Shown piece by piece: positions 28,012 through 38,044 of a DNA stretch of 64,000 nt. The stretch is from Syngnathus acus (Eukaryota > Chordata > Actinopteri > Syngnathiformes > Syngnathidae): positions 4,239,664-4,303,663 of the forward strand of contig NC_051088.1 of assembly GCF_901709675.1 (NCBI RefSeq), read 5' to 3'. The position numbers and the translations under genes are program-made. Numbering within the stretch: the first letter of the stretch is position 1; each line of letters opens with the position of its first letter. Under the pieces are notes generated by a model. It did not search any database, was not told where the DNA came from, and was given only the letters and a program-made list of their open reading frames with translations.

Positions 28012-28980
28012 TAGACTTAGACTTAGACTTAGACTTAGACAGAACTTTATTGTCATTTTGTCAACACCAGGTGTGTACAAAACGAAATTTCGTTGCATAC
28101 GGCTTTCAGCAATGTAGAGGTATTTCGGCTGGTTAAAAAGAAAAGTGACCTTCTATATAAAAATATGAAATAAGATAATTATAAAGTACAAAGTGCAGCA
28201 GTGATAAAGTATGTGAACAGTGCAGGAGACAAAAGCAGTATTTACAAGTGCGCAGAGGAACGCTACGTTTGAATGTTCAACAGTCTGACGACAGCAGGGA
28301 AAAAACTATTGCAGAACCTGGTGGACCTGCAGCGGATGCTGCGAAACCTCTTCCCAGAGGGCAGCAGGGAGAACAGTCCATGGTGGGGGTGTGATGGGTC
28401 ACTGATAATATTTCGGGCTCGGGACACGCAGCGCTGGGATGACAGGTCCTGAATGGAGGGAAGAGGAGCACCGATGATCCTCTCTGCTGTCCTCACCACT
28501 CTCCTCAGGTTCTTCCAATCGGAGGCGCTGCAACCTCCACACCACACCGAGAGACAGCTTGTCAGAATGCTCTCTATGGTGCTTCGGTAGAACGTCCTCA
28601 TGATGGGTGGGGGCAGGTGGGCTCTCCTCATCCTCCGCAGGAAGTACAAGCGCTTCTGTGCCCTCTTGACCAGTGTTGTGGTGTTCACAGTCCAGGTGAG
28701 GTCGTCTGTGATGTGGACTCCCAGGAATTTAGTGCTGCTGACCACCTCCACAGCTGAGCTGTTGATGATCAGTGGAGCGTGGTGAGGCTGGTTCTTCCTG
28801 AAGTCGACGATGATCTCCTTCGTCTTCTCCACATTCAGGATCAGGCTATTTTCTCTGCACCAGCCCACCAACTGCTCCACCTCCTCTCTGTAGTCCAGGT
28901 CGTTGTTGTCCCTGATGAGGCCCACCACCGTTGTGTCGTCTGCAAACTTCACGATGTGATTGGTGGTGAACCTGGGGGCG
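28012..28980 (-). mobile_element. L2-like LINE, 5'-truncated copy
   Basis: The element reads on the minus strand. Its 3' end carries a tandem hexamer tail (TAGACT on the + strand, about 4.8 copies, 28012-28040), and its coding end is an open reverse transcriptase frame. It is cut off near 28980, before the FADD motif's upstream domains, as expected from incomplete reverse transcription. Confidence 0.75.
28263..28980 (-). pseudogene. L2-like LINE reverse transcriptase, C-terminal part
   Basis: About 239 codons stay open on the minus strand to a stop at 28263. The catalytic FADDTTVVGL motif of the RT palm lies at about 28920-28946. After it come LNVEKTKEIIVDFR and STKFLGVHI, the thumb-region words usual in this clade, and then the C-terminal segment with LRRMRRAHLPPP and LPSGKRFRS. 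RT domains before the FADD motif and the endonuclease are absent, so the copy cannot move by itself. The open frame suggests it is fairly young. Assignment to the L2 group is by motif memory. Confidence 0.75.
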
Positions 28981-29699
28981 TACTTATTTTAGGTCGGCAT
29001 CACAGCATTTGTGTGTGTTATTTGTTCATGAGTCACCATAATTGAGATAATCAGCAGACTGAGACTACTAATGTGAGAAAAGTAGAGACACAACTCATGC
29101 ACAAGTCTGCTTTTATCGCAGCACTCGTGATTGTGCATTGTGCAGACTAATAGATCTTATCGTTCACAATTAAAGTTAAACAATGTTTATTATGCTTAAG
29201 CTCTCGTGATCTTGTCCAGCGGAGACAAAAAGGCTGATAAACAAATCAAATGTCTCAGTTGTAACATTTCACATCATGTTCCATTTCGATCAACATTAAT
29301 GGAGTTGGAAATGGTTCACTGATGGTGTCATTCTGAGAACGCTTGGGATTTTGCCACCTGGAAGCATGTGACGTCATGATGAAACGTTCTATTTGCAGAC
29401 TCTATTTTTGTCAGTTCTGATAATTAAGGAGAGGGAATTCATGTGCTTTGTTGATTGACTTTGGTATGGAGCAAAATGAGAATCACCTTTTAATGAAGAT
29501 GTGCAATTTTACTCTTATTAATGTATCACTATAAAACTCATCATCATTCTCTCCAATGACAAAGTCAGAATTTATTTTTGTTTGCTTTTTTTCTGCATCC
29601 ATTATTGTAATCATCAAAAAGTGTTTTGACTTCATCAATGGAGACCACCACCCCCAGTTTCCAAATGATTCAGAATAATGTTTCAATACATTTCTACGT
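28981..29699. other. Sequence between LINE and kcnd3 promoter
   Basis: AT-rich. No ORF or repeat recognised. It may contain proximal upstream regulatory sequence of kcnd3. Confidence 0.5.
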
Positions 29700-29880
29700 T
29701 TTGAGCGGGAGAGATGAAGAACGAGGGCGAGAGAGGGAGGGAGCGAGAGGGGGGGGGGGGCTCCTCCTCCTCCGACTCGCGTCGGTCTCGCAGCTACGCT
29801 CACGTCGAGAAGCCGACGAGCGAGCGTCTCTCTCGGGCGGCGCGCTCTCCCCATCCATCCCTCAGCAGCCTGCAGGATGG
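29700..29880 (+). promoter_or_regulatory. kcnd3: CpG-rich promoter region of kcnd3
   Basis: A GA-rich tract (29702-29748) and a run of G residues are followed by CTCCTCC repeats and then about 90 bases (29760-29850) holding roughly 16 CpG dinucleotides, in a window where CpG is otherwise sparse. This is what a TATA-less CpG-island promoter looks like. It sits directly before a leader exon with a consensus donor and 1.8 kb before the kcnd3 start codon. I see no convincing TATA box, and the transcription start cannot be placed to the base. Assignment to kcnd3 is by position and strand. Confidence 0.6.
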
Positions 29881-29948
29881 AAAGTGAGCTCACCAAGCTG
29901 TGCTGCTTCCACTCGTCGACACTTTACTGCGCTGTCGTCTCACGGTGA
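29877..29948 (+). other. Upstream ORF in kcnd3 leader (23 codons)
   Basis: ATG at 29877 with A at -3 and G at +4, followed by 23 codons and TGA at 29946-29948. It lies wholly within the proposed exon 1. Its start context rivals that of the main ORF, so it could lower translation of the channel if the transcript starts upstream of it. There is no evidence that it makes a stable peptide. Confidence 0.35.
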
Positions 29949-30111
29949 CACCTTTGCCGTTTTCACTTGTTAACTTCGTCACTAGTGATCATTTAACAGA
30001 CTCGCCTTTTTTTAAAGGGAAAAAGAGAAAGAAAAGAATAGAACACGACTTAAACGGAACTAAACTGCCGTGGAAGAAGGTCGCCTTTTTTGGATGGAGA
30101 ATTTCCGATCG

Positions 30112-31564
30112 GTGAGTTGAAACTGCGTCTTTTCTGTTTAAATGCGTGGAGGGCTTTTATAGGCAAATGGTCAACAGTAACTTGTTGGCATTGCGACTTA
30201 GTCTTAATAATTTACATTAGCGATGTTTAATTCGTTTGGATTCGTTTTAATGTGGATTAACAGGTGAAACTCAACAGGTTTTGGGTGAACCCCTTGCTTG
30301 GTTAGCCTTTAGAGTGAGAAGCTCAATAGTAGGTATGCAATGACAAGATGCAGAAAGCTGCCAAGATATAAAAAGTCTACACACCCATGTTCAAATGCAA
30401 TTTTTGGTGTTTGTAAAATAAAAACAAGACCAATTTACCTAAAACCATATGATGACAAATGAAGTCAAAATAAACAACTGATATAATGTGATTGCATAAG
30501 TGCGCACACCCCCTATAACAGTCGGTATCTGAATTTACCAATCGCGTTCAAATTTGTGTCAAATCATTTATCACTGAATAAAGCTCAAATATTTGAGTAG
30601 GCTTTTCGTGACATTTTTTTTTGGGGGGGGGCGGTTTTCTAGCTGAGGCTTAGAGGATTTTTGCTCACACTTACTGGTATTTGGAAATGTTTATATTTCC
30701 TTCCATTTCACCTGAGGCCACATCCCCATCTGAAACGCATCAAAAGCTGCCAACATGCTTCAGGGGAGGTAGAATGTTCTTTAATGTTGTGGTTGCACCA
30801 AAAAGACCACTCTTGGTTTATTTAGACCATAACGCCTTACCTGGAAAGCATTTGTATGATTTTCTTTCTTCTTCATAAGTTGCCATCAGAACCCATAGCT
30901 CAGAGGAACATGGCCGATTGTTGTCACATGTATTAAACAACCAGTACTTGCCAGAAATTCCTGCAGTTCCTTCAGTGTTGTTTTCATTCTCTTGGCAGCC
31001 ACCAATTTCCTTTTCATTGGTCAATTTTGGTGCAACATTCTGTTGTTGGTAATGCAACTGTGGTACCATGTTTACTCCACTTGGTGATGACTGTCTTCAC
31101 TGTGTCCCATAGTGTATTTCCTGCCTTGGAAATTCTTTTGCACCCTTCTCAGTTACCTATGCACAATGATATATCTCCGATGCTGTGGAAGCTTTGTAAG
31201 ATATGTTTTATTTGGGGGGGGGGGAGAAGAAGACAGGGTTCTGCAGAACATTATGTCTCAGTTGTCTGTCCACTCTTGAAAAGATTTTTAAAAAAAAATT
31301 CACTAATATAGATTTATAATACCACTAAAACCTGACATTTCAGAAGGGGTGTGTGGATTTTTTTATATCCACATTAGCTGTAGGTTTTAAAATTATTAGT
31401 GTGATGAAAATTGCAATTGACCATATTTAAGTTTCTGATGCCGAATTGTCTTTCAAATTGAGCAAACTTTTTTTTACTTTAATGTGATTATTTCATTTTT
31501 GTCACATGACAAGTTATGAAAACACACCTTCCTTCCTCCCTCCCTCTCTCCTTTCTCCTCCCAG
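30112..31564 (+). other. kcnd3: kcnd3 intron 1
   Basis: Bounded by a GTGAGT donor at 30112 and by a C/T-rich tract (31530-31562) ending in CAG at 31564. At 1453 bp it is short. About 1030 bp of it (30346-31376) is a decayed Tc1-like transposon, so the host-derived intron sequence is only a few hundred bases. An AT-rich tract and poly-T runs precede the acceptor. No other gene is seen in it. Confidence 0.6.
30346..31376 (+). mobile_element. Tc1-like DNA transposon relic in kcnd3 intron 1
   Basis: The ends form an imperfect inverted repeat: ATATAAAAAGTCTACACACCC at the left pairs with the reverse complement of the right end (GGGTGTGTGGATTTTTTTATAT). This is the terminus of a Tc1-like family common in fish, as I recall it. 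A and T bases at both ends fit a TA target. Inside, the stretch around 30740-30860 resembles the transposase region of that family (in one frame ...DHNALPGKHLYDF...), but frameshifts and stops break it throughout. No intact transposase remains. The superfamily is fairly sure; the exact family name is not known. Confidence 0.6.
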
Positions 31565-31641
31565 TTAGCGAATGAGCTGAAGTCAAGCTGGTTGTGAAGG
31601 TGCAGGATTTGTTCCCGCCTACACCCCAGGTCGGAGACACC
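31565..31641 (+). other. kcnd3: 5' untranslated part of kcnd3 exon 2
   Basis: The acceptor is a long C/T tract ending TCCTCCCAG at 31564. The 77 untranslated bases contain a minimal upstream ORF (ATG-AGC-TGA, 31572-31580). They also contain the end of a 16-codon upstream ORF that starts at 30094 in exon 1 and, after splicing, stops at 31595-31597. The channel ATG follows at 31642. Confidence 0.7.
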
Positions 31642-32744
31642 ATGGCAGCGGGCGTGGCGGCATGGCTTCCCTTTGCTCGGGCGGCAGCCATTGGCTGGAT
31701 GCCTGTGGCTAATCTGCCCATGCCGGTGGCGCCGACCCAAAAGAACAAGCGTCAGGATGAGTTAATTATTCTAAACGTTAGCGGACGGCGCTTCGAAACC
31801 TGGAAGAACACATTGGACCGCTATCCGGACACCCTGCTGGGAAGCTCCGAGAAGGAGTTCTTCTACAATGAAGAGACCAAAGAGTACTTCTTCGACCGGG
31901 ATCCCGACGTGTTTCGCAGCGTGCTCAACTTCTATCGCACCGGAAAGCTTCACTACCCTCGCTCTGAGTGCATCTCCTCCTACGATGAGGAACTGGCATT
32001 CTTTGGCATCGTCCCAGAGATCATCGGCGACTGCTGCTACGAAGAGTACAAGGACAGGAAGAGGGAGAACGCCGAGCGTCTGATGGATGACCAAGAGGAC
32101 AACAAGGACGCGAAGCTGCCCAACATGACCTTTAGGGAGACCATGTGGCGGGCTTTTGAGAACCCTCACACTTCTACCATGGCGCTGGTCTTCTACTACG
32201 TCACTGGCTTCTTCATCGCGGTGTCCGTCATCACCAATGTGGTCGAGACGGTGCCGTGCGGCTCGGGGTTCAATAAGAAGGAAGTGCCGTGCGGCGAACG
32301 TTACACGGTAGCTTTCTTCTGCATGGACACGGCGTGCGTCATGATCTTCACCGTGGAGTACCTGATGCGCTTGTTCGCCGCGCCGAGCCGCTACCGCTTC
32401 ATGAGGTCCGTCATGAGCATCATCGACGTGGTGGCCATCTTGCCCTACTACATCGGCCTGGTGATGACTGATAACGAGGACGTGAGCGGCGCCTTTGTGA
32501 CGCTGCGAGTTTTCCGAGTGTTCCGTATCTTTAAGTTCTCCCGCCACTCGCAGGGCCTTCGCATCCTGGGCTACACGCTAAAGAGCTGTGCCTCAGAGCT
32601 GGGATTCCTGCTCTTCTCCCTCACTATGGCCATAATTATATTTGCTACAGTCATGTTCTACGCAGAGAAGGGTTCAAGCTCCAGCAAATTCACCAGCATC
32701 CCAGCCTCCTTCTGGTACACCATCGTTACTATGACAACACTTGG
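31642..32744 (+). CDS. kcnd3: Kv4.3 A-type voltage-gated potassium channel, first coding exon (partial)
   Basis: Encodes residues 1-367 plus two bases of codon 368 of a Kv4 (Shal) channel, a plasma-membrane alpha subunit that carries fast-inactivating A-type current in neurons and heart. Residues 2-20 are the KChIP-binding N-terminus with W8 and F11. Residues 41-140 are the T1 tetramerisation domain with the zinc site H104, C110, C131, C132. S1 is about 182-202, S2 223-245, S3 255-276, S4 286-301 with R289, R292, R295, K298 and R301, S5 318-341, and the pore helix and filter start 355-368. [22 protein letters not shown] and [13 protein letters not shown] match Kv4.3 better than Kv4.2. The ATG lies in ACCATGG; in-frame codons upstream begin only with a GTG. 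The exon ends inside the filter, TTLG|YGD, at GTAAGT, so the rest of the gene lies beyond the visible exons. Confidence 0.95.
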
Positions 32745-33392
32745 GTAAGTGCAGAGCAGCGGACACCTTATCGGGTTACAAGTGCATAAGTGAGTGTGTG
32801 CGCGAGTGTGTGCGTAGCTTCCCATGTGGCCCGAAAAACCCACAATTGCTTCTGCAGTTTATGCCATTTTTCCCCAGAGATACTTTTTACGATTGATGCA
32901 CAGTGTCGAGACTACAGAGAAAACAGTCGTCAGTTTACAGCTGTTTTTATAACTAATGGTGCTCTTCTGGGGCATAGCAGCCATCAAGATACTCTCTTCT
33001 CCCTCACTAATGGTTGTAGCGTGTCCTTTATACGCAATAGATAAGAGAGACTTGGGAGATTGCACTCCAACAGAAATGCCAGAGTTGAAAAGCATCGCAG
33101 TGAGACAAAAACATCTGCTTGGAAACAGAGATAACACCATTGTTTCACATTCTGAGTGACCTCAAGCACTGACTGCTGTGAGGGACCTCACGCTCCCTCA
33201 GTCAGATTATGGCACTAGTTGCTGGTTTGGTAGCAAGTGCTTCTGGATGCTTTGATATACTCAACAAGCTCTACATTGGGTGCAACTGCACAGCTGACGC
33301 GATGGCATGCGACAGCGCAGAAAAGATCCGATTTTAGATGCTCAATGCTGTCAGGATTGCGTTTAACAATATGTTTACAGTATTAGTGTGGA

Positions 33393-33524
33393 TCCATCCA
33401 TCCATCCATCCATCCATCCATCCATCCATCCATCCATCCATCCATCCATCCATCCATCCATCCATCCATCCATCCATCCATCCATCCATCCATCCATCCA
33501 TCCATCCATCCATCCATCCATCCA
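33393..33524. repeat. ATCC tetranucleotide array (~33 copies)
   Basis: A perfect 132-base run of (ATCC)n, 650 bp inside intron 2. It is the same tetranucleotide as the SINE tails in this window, but no SINE body follows it on either side. Confidence 0.97.
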
Positions 33525-34715
33525 ATCAGGTCTCTCCTCTGTTGGAGCAGGGAGTCACAAATACTTTGATTGACATGCATGTGTGTGTGTTACGTTATTG
33601 TACAGTGACGAGACCTAACACACACACAAATGTTTGACTTTCTGCTTGTGCTATTCTAAAGCTGTGTGCCTGAGAATTCCGTGGTTGAACGTGTGAGTCA
33701 GAAAGAGAGGCTGACAAATGTAGCCCACTTTGAAATGTCAGAGATGCGGAGGCCTTAAAAAAAAAGTTTTTGACTTAGTTGCTCTGTCACACTCGGTGCC
33801 CTGTCATCGTGCCAGTCTGTTGAAAAGCAGATACCGGACTGTGTGGAATCTGCGGAGAGATGAATTTGCTCAGTTGTCTGTGCTCTTGTGAATAACACAC
33901 AACTCTGTAATACACACCGAAATCTTTTCCCAGTGGAGTGAGACCTCCTGTCTCTTGATGCTTTTTGCACTTTTTTGGGTTAGGAGAGTGAGTGTCCACT
34001 ACCGTTTCTGTTTCTTAGTAAGCAAGAACTGGAAGTTGACTGATGATGTGGCCCACTACATCTGCTGACAAATACAAACCTGCCCGACGTTCCGCCTGCT
34101 GCTCTCGGTTGACACCATAAACAAACACAGATGTTCAACTCAAGCGCACACGTGATATGGGTGTGTTTGCGTTTGTGAGTGAAGACAAATATTGTTGTGA
34201 CATAGCATGAACGTAGTAGTTCCCTTGCAGGGTTGTACTTTAGGTTTTGTTGTCACTGCTAGGAACATTATGAGAAGCTTCATGTACGACTGCTGTTTAG
34301 AACAGGGATTTGCAATTAGATCACCGAGGGTGCCACAGGAAGTGATTCAATTTCAGTTCATTAATTTGAAGATGTTCATTTGTTTATTACAAATATATAT
34401 TTATCTATCTGTCTATGCCAACCATGTATAGTGACAGGCAGAACAATTTCATGCTCCTTTATTCAAAGGCAGAAGCCACCTGTTGTGAGTATATCAGCTT
34501 TGTGTTCAATTTAACAGGCCCAGATTTCACAATAAGTGCATTTTTAGTATATCGAGACAAGATCATTGTGATTTCAGCATTTATACTTTTTGTGACATTT
34601 TTGTTTGGTGATGTGGCATGTGTAAACCTCAGCGGAGCCAATTGTTCAAATGCAGTAAATTAGTGATGATCAATTTTCCCGACAAGCTTCTAAAGTAGAG
34701 AAATTGTGCTGGATG

Positions 34716-34967
34716 CACTGGCAAAGCCAGGATTTTGTTTTCCTTGTGGGGGGCATTGTGAATGCCAAGCAGATCTCAAAACAAAAAACTTCAAAAAATG
34801 CTGATGAAGATTGAGTATGTTCCCTACAATGGTGGGATGGAAATGTGAAATCAAATCTCAGAAAAATGTGAAAATACAGAAATGTCATTTATCAGGCCTG
34901 GTTTCTGGGGGGGTCCAGGCATATTCTACAATGCAATGCCCCCCAAGCCCCTATAGCTCCGCCAATG
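34716..34967. mobile_element. Possible MITE with G-rich ends, second copy
   Basis: CACTGGCAAAGCCAGG at the left; the right end's reverse complement is CATTGGCGGAGCTATAGGGG. The overall layout (G-run near each end, A-rich middle) matches 26746-26944. Boundaries are uncertain. Confidence 0.35.
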
Positions 34968-35340
34968 TTTGGATGATATATGGCTTAGTTCGAACTGCAT
35001 TATTTAAATTCCAAGAATGTGTTATGCAACTATGTGAGAGATGTAGCTAATATCAATAATGACTCCCATTTTAGTAGTATTATGCCCTGGAAACAGAGAT
35101 AAGTCTTGAAAGCCTTTCATTTCATTTTACATTAAATTTGATCATTGGGAAGGACAAAGAAAGATTGCTCACATTAACAATATTTTGCTTGTCTCTTGTC
35201 TTCTGTCCTGATGCTGCTGGCCAAGTCTCTCTCTTTGCTTTTCCACATATCATTTTCACACTCATATTTAACTTGTCGCTCAAAGAAAAGTTTTCTGCTT
35301 TTGCCCGCAAATGTGTGAGTGAGTTGTGTACCTTCTAAGA

Positions 35341-35656
35341 CATAGGTGTCAAACTCAAGGCCCGGGAGCCAGATACGGCCTGCCACATCATTTTATGTAG
35401 CCCCTGAAGACAAATTGTGCATCAACTTCATGCGTCAATACTAAGATGACGAATTTCTTCACTTTTAAAGAAATACAGAAATGTTTGTTACCCTTGATCT
35501 TTTAAAAATATTTGAACAGTTTTAGTCTCAAGTTTCAAAACTAGTCATTCATCATTTTGTTTTCTAGCCTATACTGCCGTTGACGGTCATAATGGCCCTC
35601 CTAAGGAAATTATGACTTCGATGCGGCCCACGACAAAAATGAGTTTGACACCCCTG
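35341..35656 (+). mobile_element. hAT-type MITE
   Basis: Termini CATAGGTGTCAAACTC and (reverse complement of the right end) CAGGGGTGTCAAACTC. The interior aligns with the copy at 5392-5726 (CCAGATACGGCC, CCACATCATTTTATGT, ATAATGGCCCTCC). The target duplication is imperfect: TTCTAAGA at the left, and ATCTAAGA six bases beyond the right end. Confidence 0.8.
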
Positions 35657-35867
35657 TTAGAATCTAAGAGGACAGCTTTTTGATGTTGCATCATTCCAAC
35701 CAACTGTTGGTCAGACAATCAGGTGTATATTTATTATAGCTAACATGTCAGTGTTACTTATAGCGTGTGGTGACATAGGTAGCATATTTAGTGGGACAGT
35801 TTTAGCCAGGCACTATAACCAAGCTTATTGCCCTTGCCTGCTGTGATGCTTTTCTTTTTCATCTGAC

Positions 35868-35935
35868 AATCCATCCATCCATTATCCAAACTGCTTTATC
35901 GTCACAAGGGTGTGCTGAAGCCTAGCCCGCTGAAG
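35868..35935 (-). mobile_element. Diverged SINE tail-end fragment
   Basis: CCATCCATCCATTATCCAAAC, then CTGCTTTATCGTCACAAGGG and CTGAAGCCTAGCCCGCTG, recalls the tail-proximal part of the SINE, 90 bp before the full copy at 36027. A short relic. Confidence 0.5.
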
Positions 35936-36026
35936 TTCAAAAGAAATCCAACAAATGGAAGATAAGCATGCACATGCTACGGTATATAAAAAAATAAACA
36001 ACTTAGTCTGTATTGCAAAGGCTAGC

Positions 36027-36391
36027 ATCCATCCATCCATCCATCTTCTGAACCGCTTAGTCCCCACGGGGGTCGCGGGAGTGCTGGAGCCTATCCCAGC
36101 CGTCATCGGGCAGTAGGCGGGGGACACCCTGAACCGGTTGCCAGCCAATCGCAGGGCACACAGAGACAAACAACCATTCGCACTCGCACTCACACCTAGG
36201 GACAATTTGGAGTCTTCAATCGGCCTACCAAGCATGTTTTTGGGATGTGGGAGGAAACCGGAGTGCCCGGAGAAAACCCACGCGGGCCCGGGGAGAACAT
36301 GCAAACTCCACACAGCGAGGGCCGGAGGTGGAATCGAACCCGCACCCTCCTATCTGTGAGGCGGACGTGCTACCCAGTGCGCCACCGAGCC
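36027..36391 (-). mobile_element. Full-length tRNA-derived SINE with 12-bp target duplication
   Basis: On the minus strand the copy begins GGCTCGGTGGCGCACTGGG (A box TGGCGCACTGGGTAGCACG) and has the B box GGTTCGATTCC. It continues through the common body and ends in a short (TGGA)n tail. GCAAAGGCTAGC flanks it on both sides (36015-36026 and 36392-36403). Body identity to the copy at 7120-7539 is high by eye, so both are likely recent. Confidence 0.85.
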
Positions 36392-37924
36392 GCAAAGGCT
36401 AGCAAGTATATATAATTGATTATACTGCTAAACTAAATATATTTATAAGGACCACAATCCATTCCGTATAGAGAATTTATTGCGCCCTTCACTCCTTGCA
36501 CCACAACCTACACGAATGGATGCACTCAAACATGAACACGGTTGATGTAAAAAGTCATGCTTTATCTATCATGTCATTTTTTGTGGACACACTCATTCGG
36601 CCGTTCAAATCGACATCATTAGTGTAGCTCCCGTTTCCCTATAATTAATATCTTCCTTTTGATCGTTGCTCCTTTAAAAATCTATGGTCCATTCCTGGTC
36701 TCCCAGACAACCACCGCGGACCTCTCACGGTTGCTGTGTGCCGTACACTCTTTCATTTACAAGTGCATGCGAGGAAGATAAAATCACGTGTGTGCACAAC
36801 GGGCCATCTCTTCGGCGCCCCAATCTCAGTTTTATTATCGTGTGTGTTGTGACTTTAAAAAAAAGAAGTGCAACTCTCGCCCCGTTCATAATTCATCATC
36901 GTAGAACTTTTTATAAAAAGTACATTAATTTTGGCGGGTAACAGCTTGTGAAAAACGATGATCAATGCAGATGAGTGTGTATTGATTTGGGTGGTAAAGA
37001 GAAATGTGCAATTACTCTGGTGGCTGATGAGATTGTGATTAAATGAGAGGCTCCTTTTAGTTTTTTTTTTATTAGAGTAGTTAATGAAGCAAAGGATTAA
37101 TGAAGCAGTTTGTTGCAAAGGATCTAGGTCTACTAGTTTTATTCTTCGTCTTTTCTTAGTCAAGTTGAGCTAACCTGCTCTCCTATTAATTGTTTGCATA
37201 ATTCATGACATGCATGTTCTGGGAGTCTTCTGCCTCTGTAGTTGCTGGAAATCCACATGGGAAATTGTTGGTTATTTTTAAACTGTGTTCTAATATCGAA
37301 TGATGATATATATAATTTGCGTCACAGCATCAAGGGTGTACTGTACTTCAAATGAAATGATTTCATAGTGGCCCTTTACAGTCGATTATCTTCTCGATCA
37401 TCCCATCAGATAGCCGAGCAATCGGATGGATTTGAACAAATCCTCCAAAGGTTTTGTGTCGATCTCTTTCAACAGACTCAGCTGACGTTTTTCCTTTCAC
37501 CCCTAGTTGGGTTGTCATTGGCCCTAACCATGAGACACTAGTTACATTTCTTCAGTCGTGTTATTATTAAAATAAATATAATAAATAAATATAATTTTTC
37601 ATTTGCAAACAAAAAATTCCAACAGTACATTACAAATTCATCTGCAGAAGTCGTTTCTATTATCTGAAGGCCAACATAGTCTCATGGCCTCATAGCGGTC
37701 TGAGTCTCAAGTCTTGGCATAAAGGAGAGACATTTTTGTGTTCATAGGCGTTCATGACATCTATCATAGTGTGAGTGCATTCCACAACCACCTTTGGCCT
37801 TTCAATGCTTTCTATGAAACACTAACCTCCGCATGAACCCCTTAATGTTGAAATACTGTAGATATCAAAAGATGAGGACTCGGATGCCAATCCCTCGCAT
37901 CTCAACTCTGACCCTACCAGCATT

Positions 37925-37925
<1 letters not shown>

Positions 37926-37993
<68 letters not shown>

Positions 37994-38003
37994 ATATATA
38001 TAC

Positions 38004-38042
<39 letters not shown>

Positions 38043-38044
38043 TA
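37926..38044. repeat. Compound CT/TA microsatellite
   Basis: (TC)n of about 32 units (37926-37989) followed by (TA)n with two TACA interruptions (37990-38044). Confidence 0.95.

Larger units (their letters stand above)
29700..30111 (+). other. kcnd3: kcnd3 exon 1, 5' untranslated (start approximate)
   Basis: The CpG-rich block runs into a leader that ends at GATCG|GTGAGT, a consensus splice donor with last exon base 30111. Mammalian KCND3 likewise has a non-coding first exon followed by a large first coding exon, which supports this reading. The exon start is unknown; 29700 marks only where the CpG/GA-rich sequence begins. The leader contains an ATG at 29877 in a strong context (A at -3, G at +4) that opens a 23-codon upstream ORF ending at 29948, and a second ATG at 30094 whose frame crosses the splice junction. 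Both are separate from the channel start. RNA data would settle the exon limits. Confidence 0.6.

Noticed and set aside
31594-31641. 16 extra in-frame codons before the Kv4.3 start
   Set aside because: The extension begins with GTG, not ATG. The family's conserved start is MAAGVAAW at 31642, in a near-perfect ACCATGG context.
31771-32547. 258-codon ORF on the minus strand
   Set aside because: It is antisense to the GC-rich Kv4.3 coding exon, has no recognisable domain, and is explained by codon bias of the sense gene.
33334-33637. Frames of Ile-His-Pro-Ser or Met-Asp-Gly-Trp repeats
   Set aside because: Translations of the ATCC tetranucleotide array. The same explains the frames at 6950-7448.
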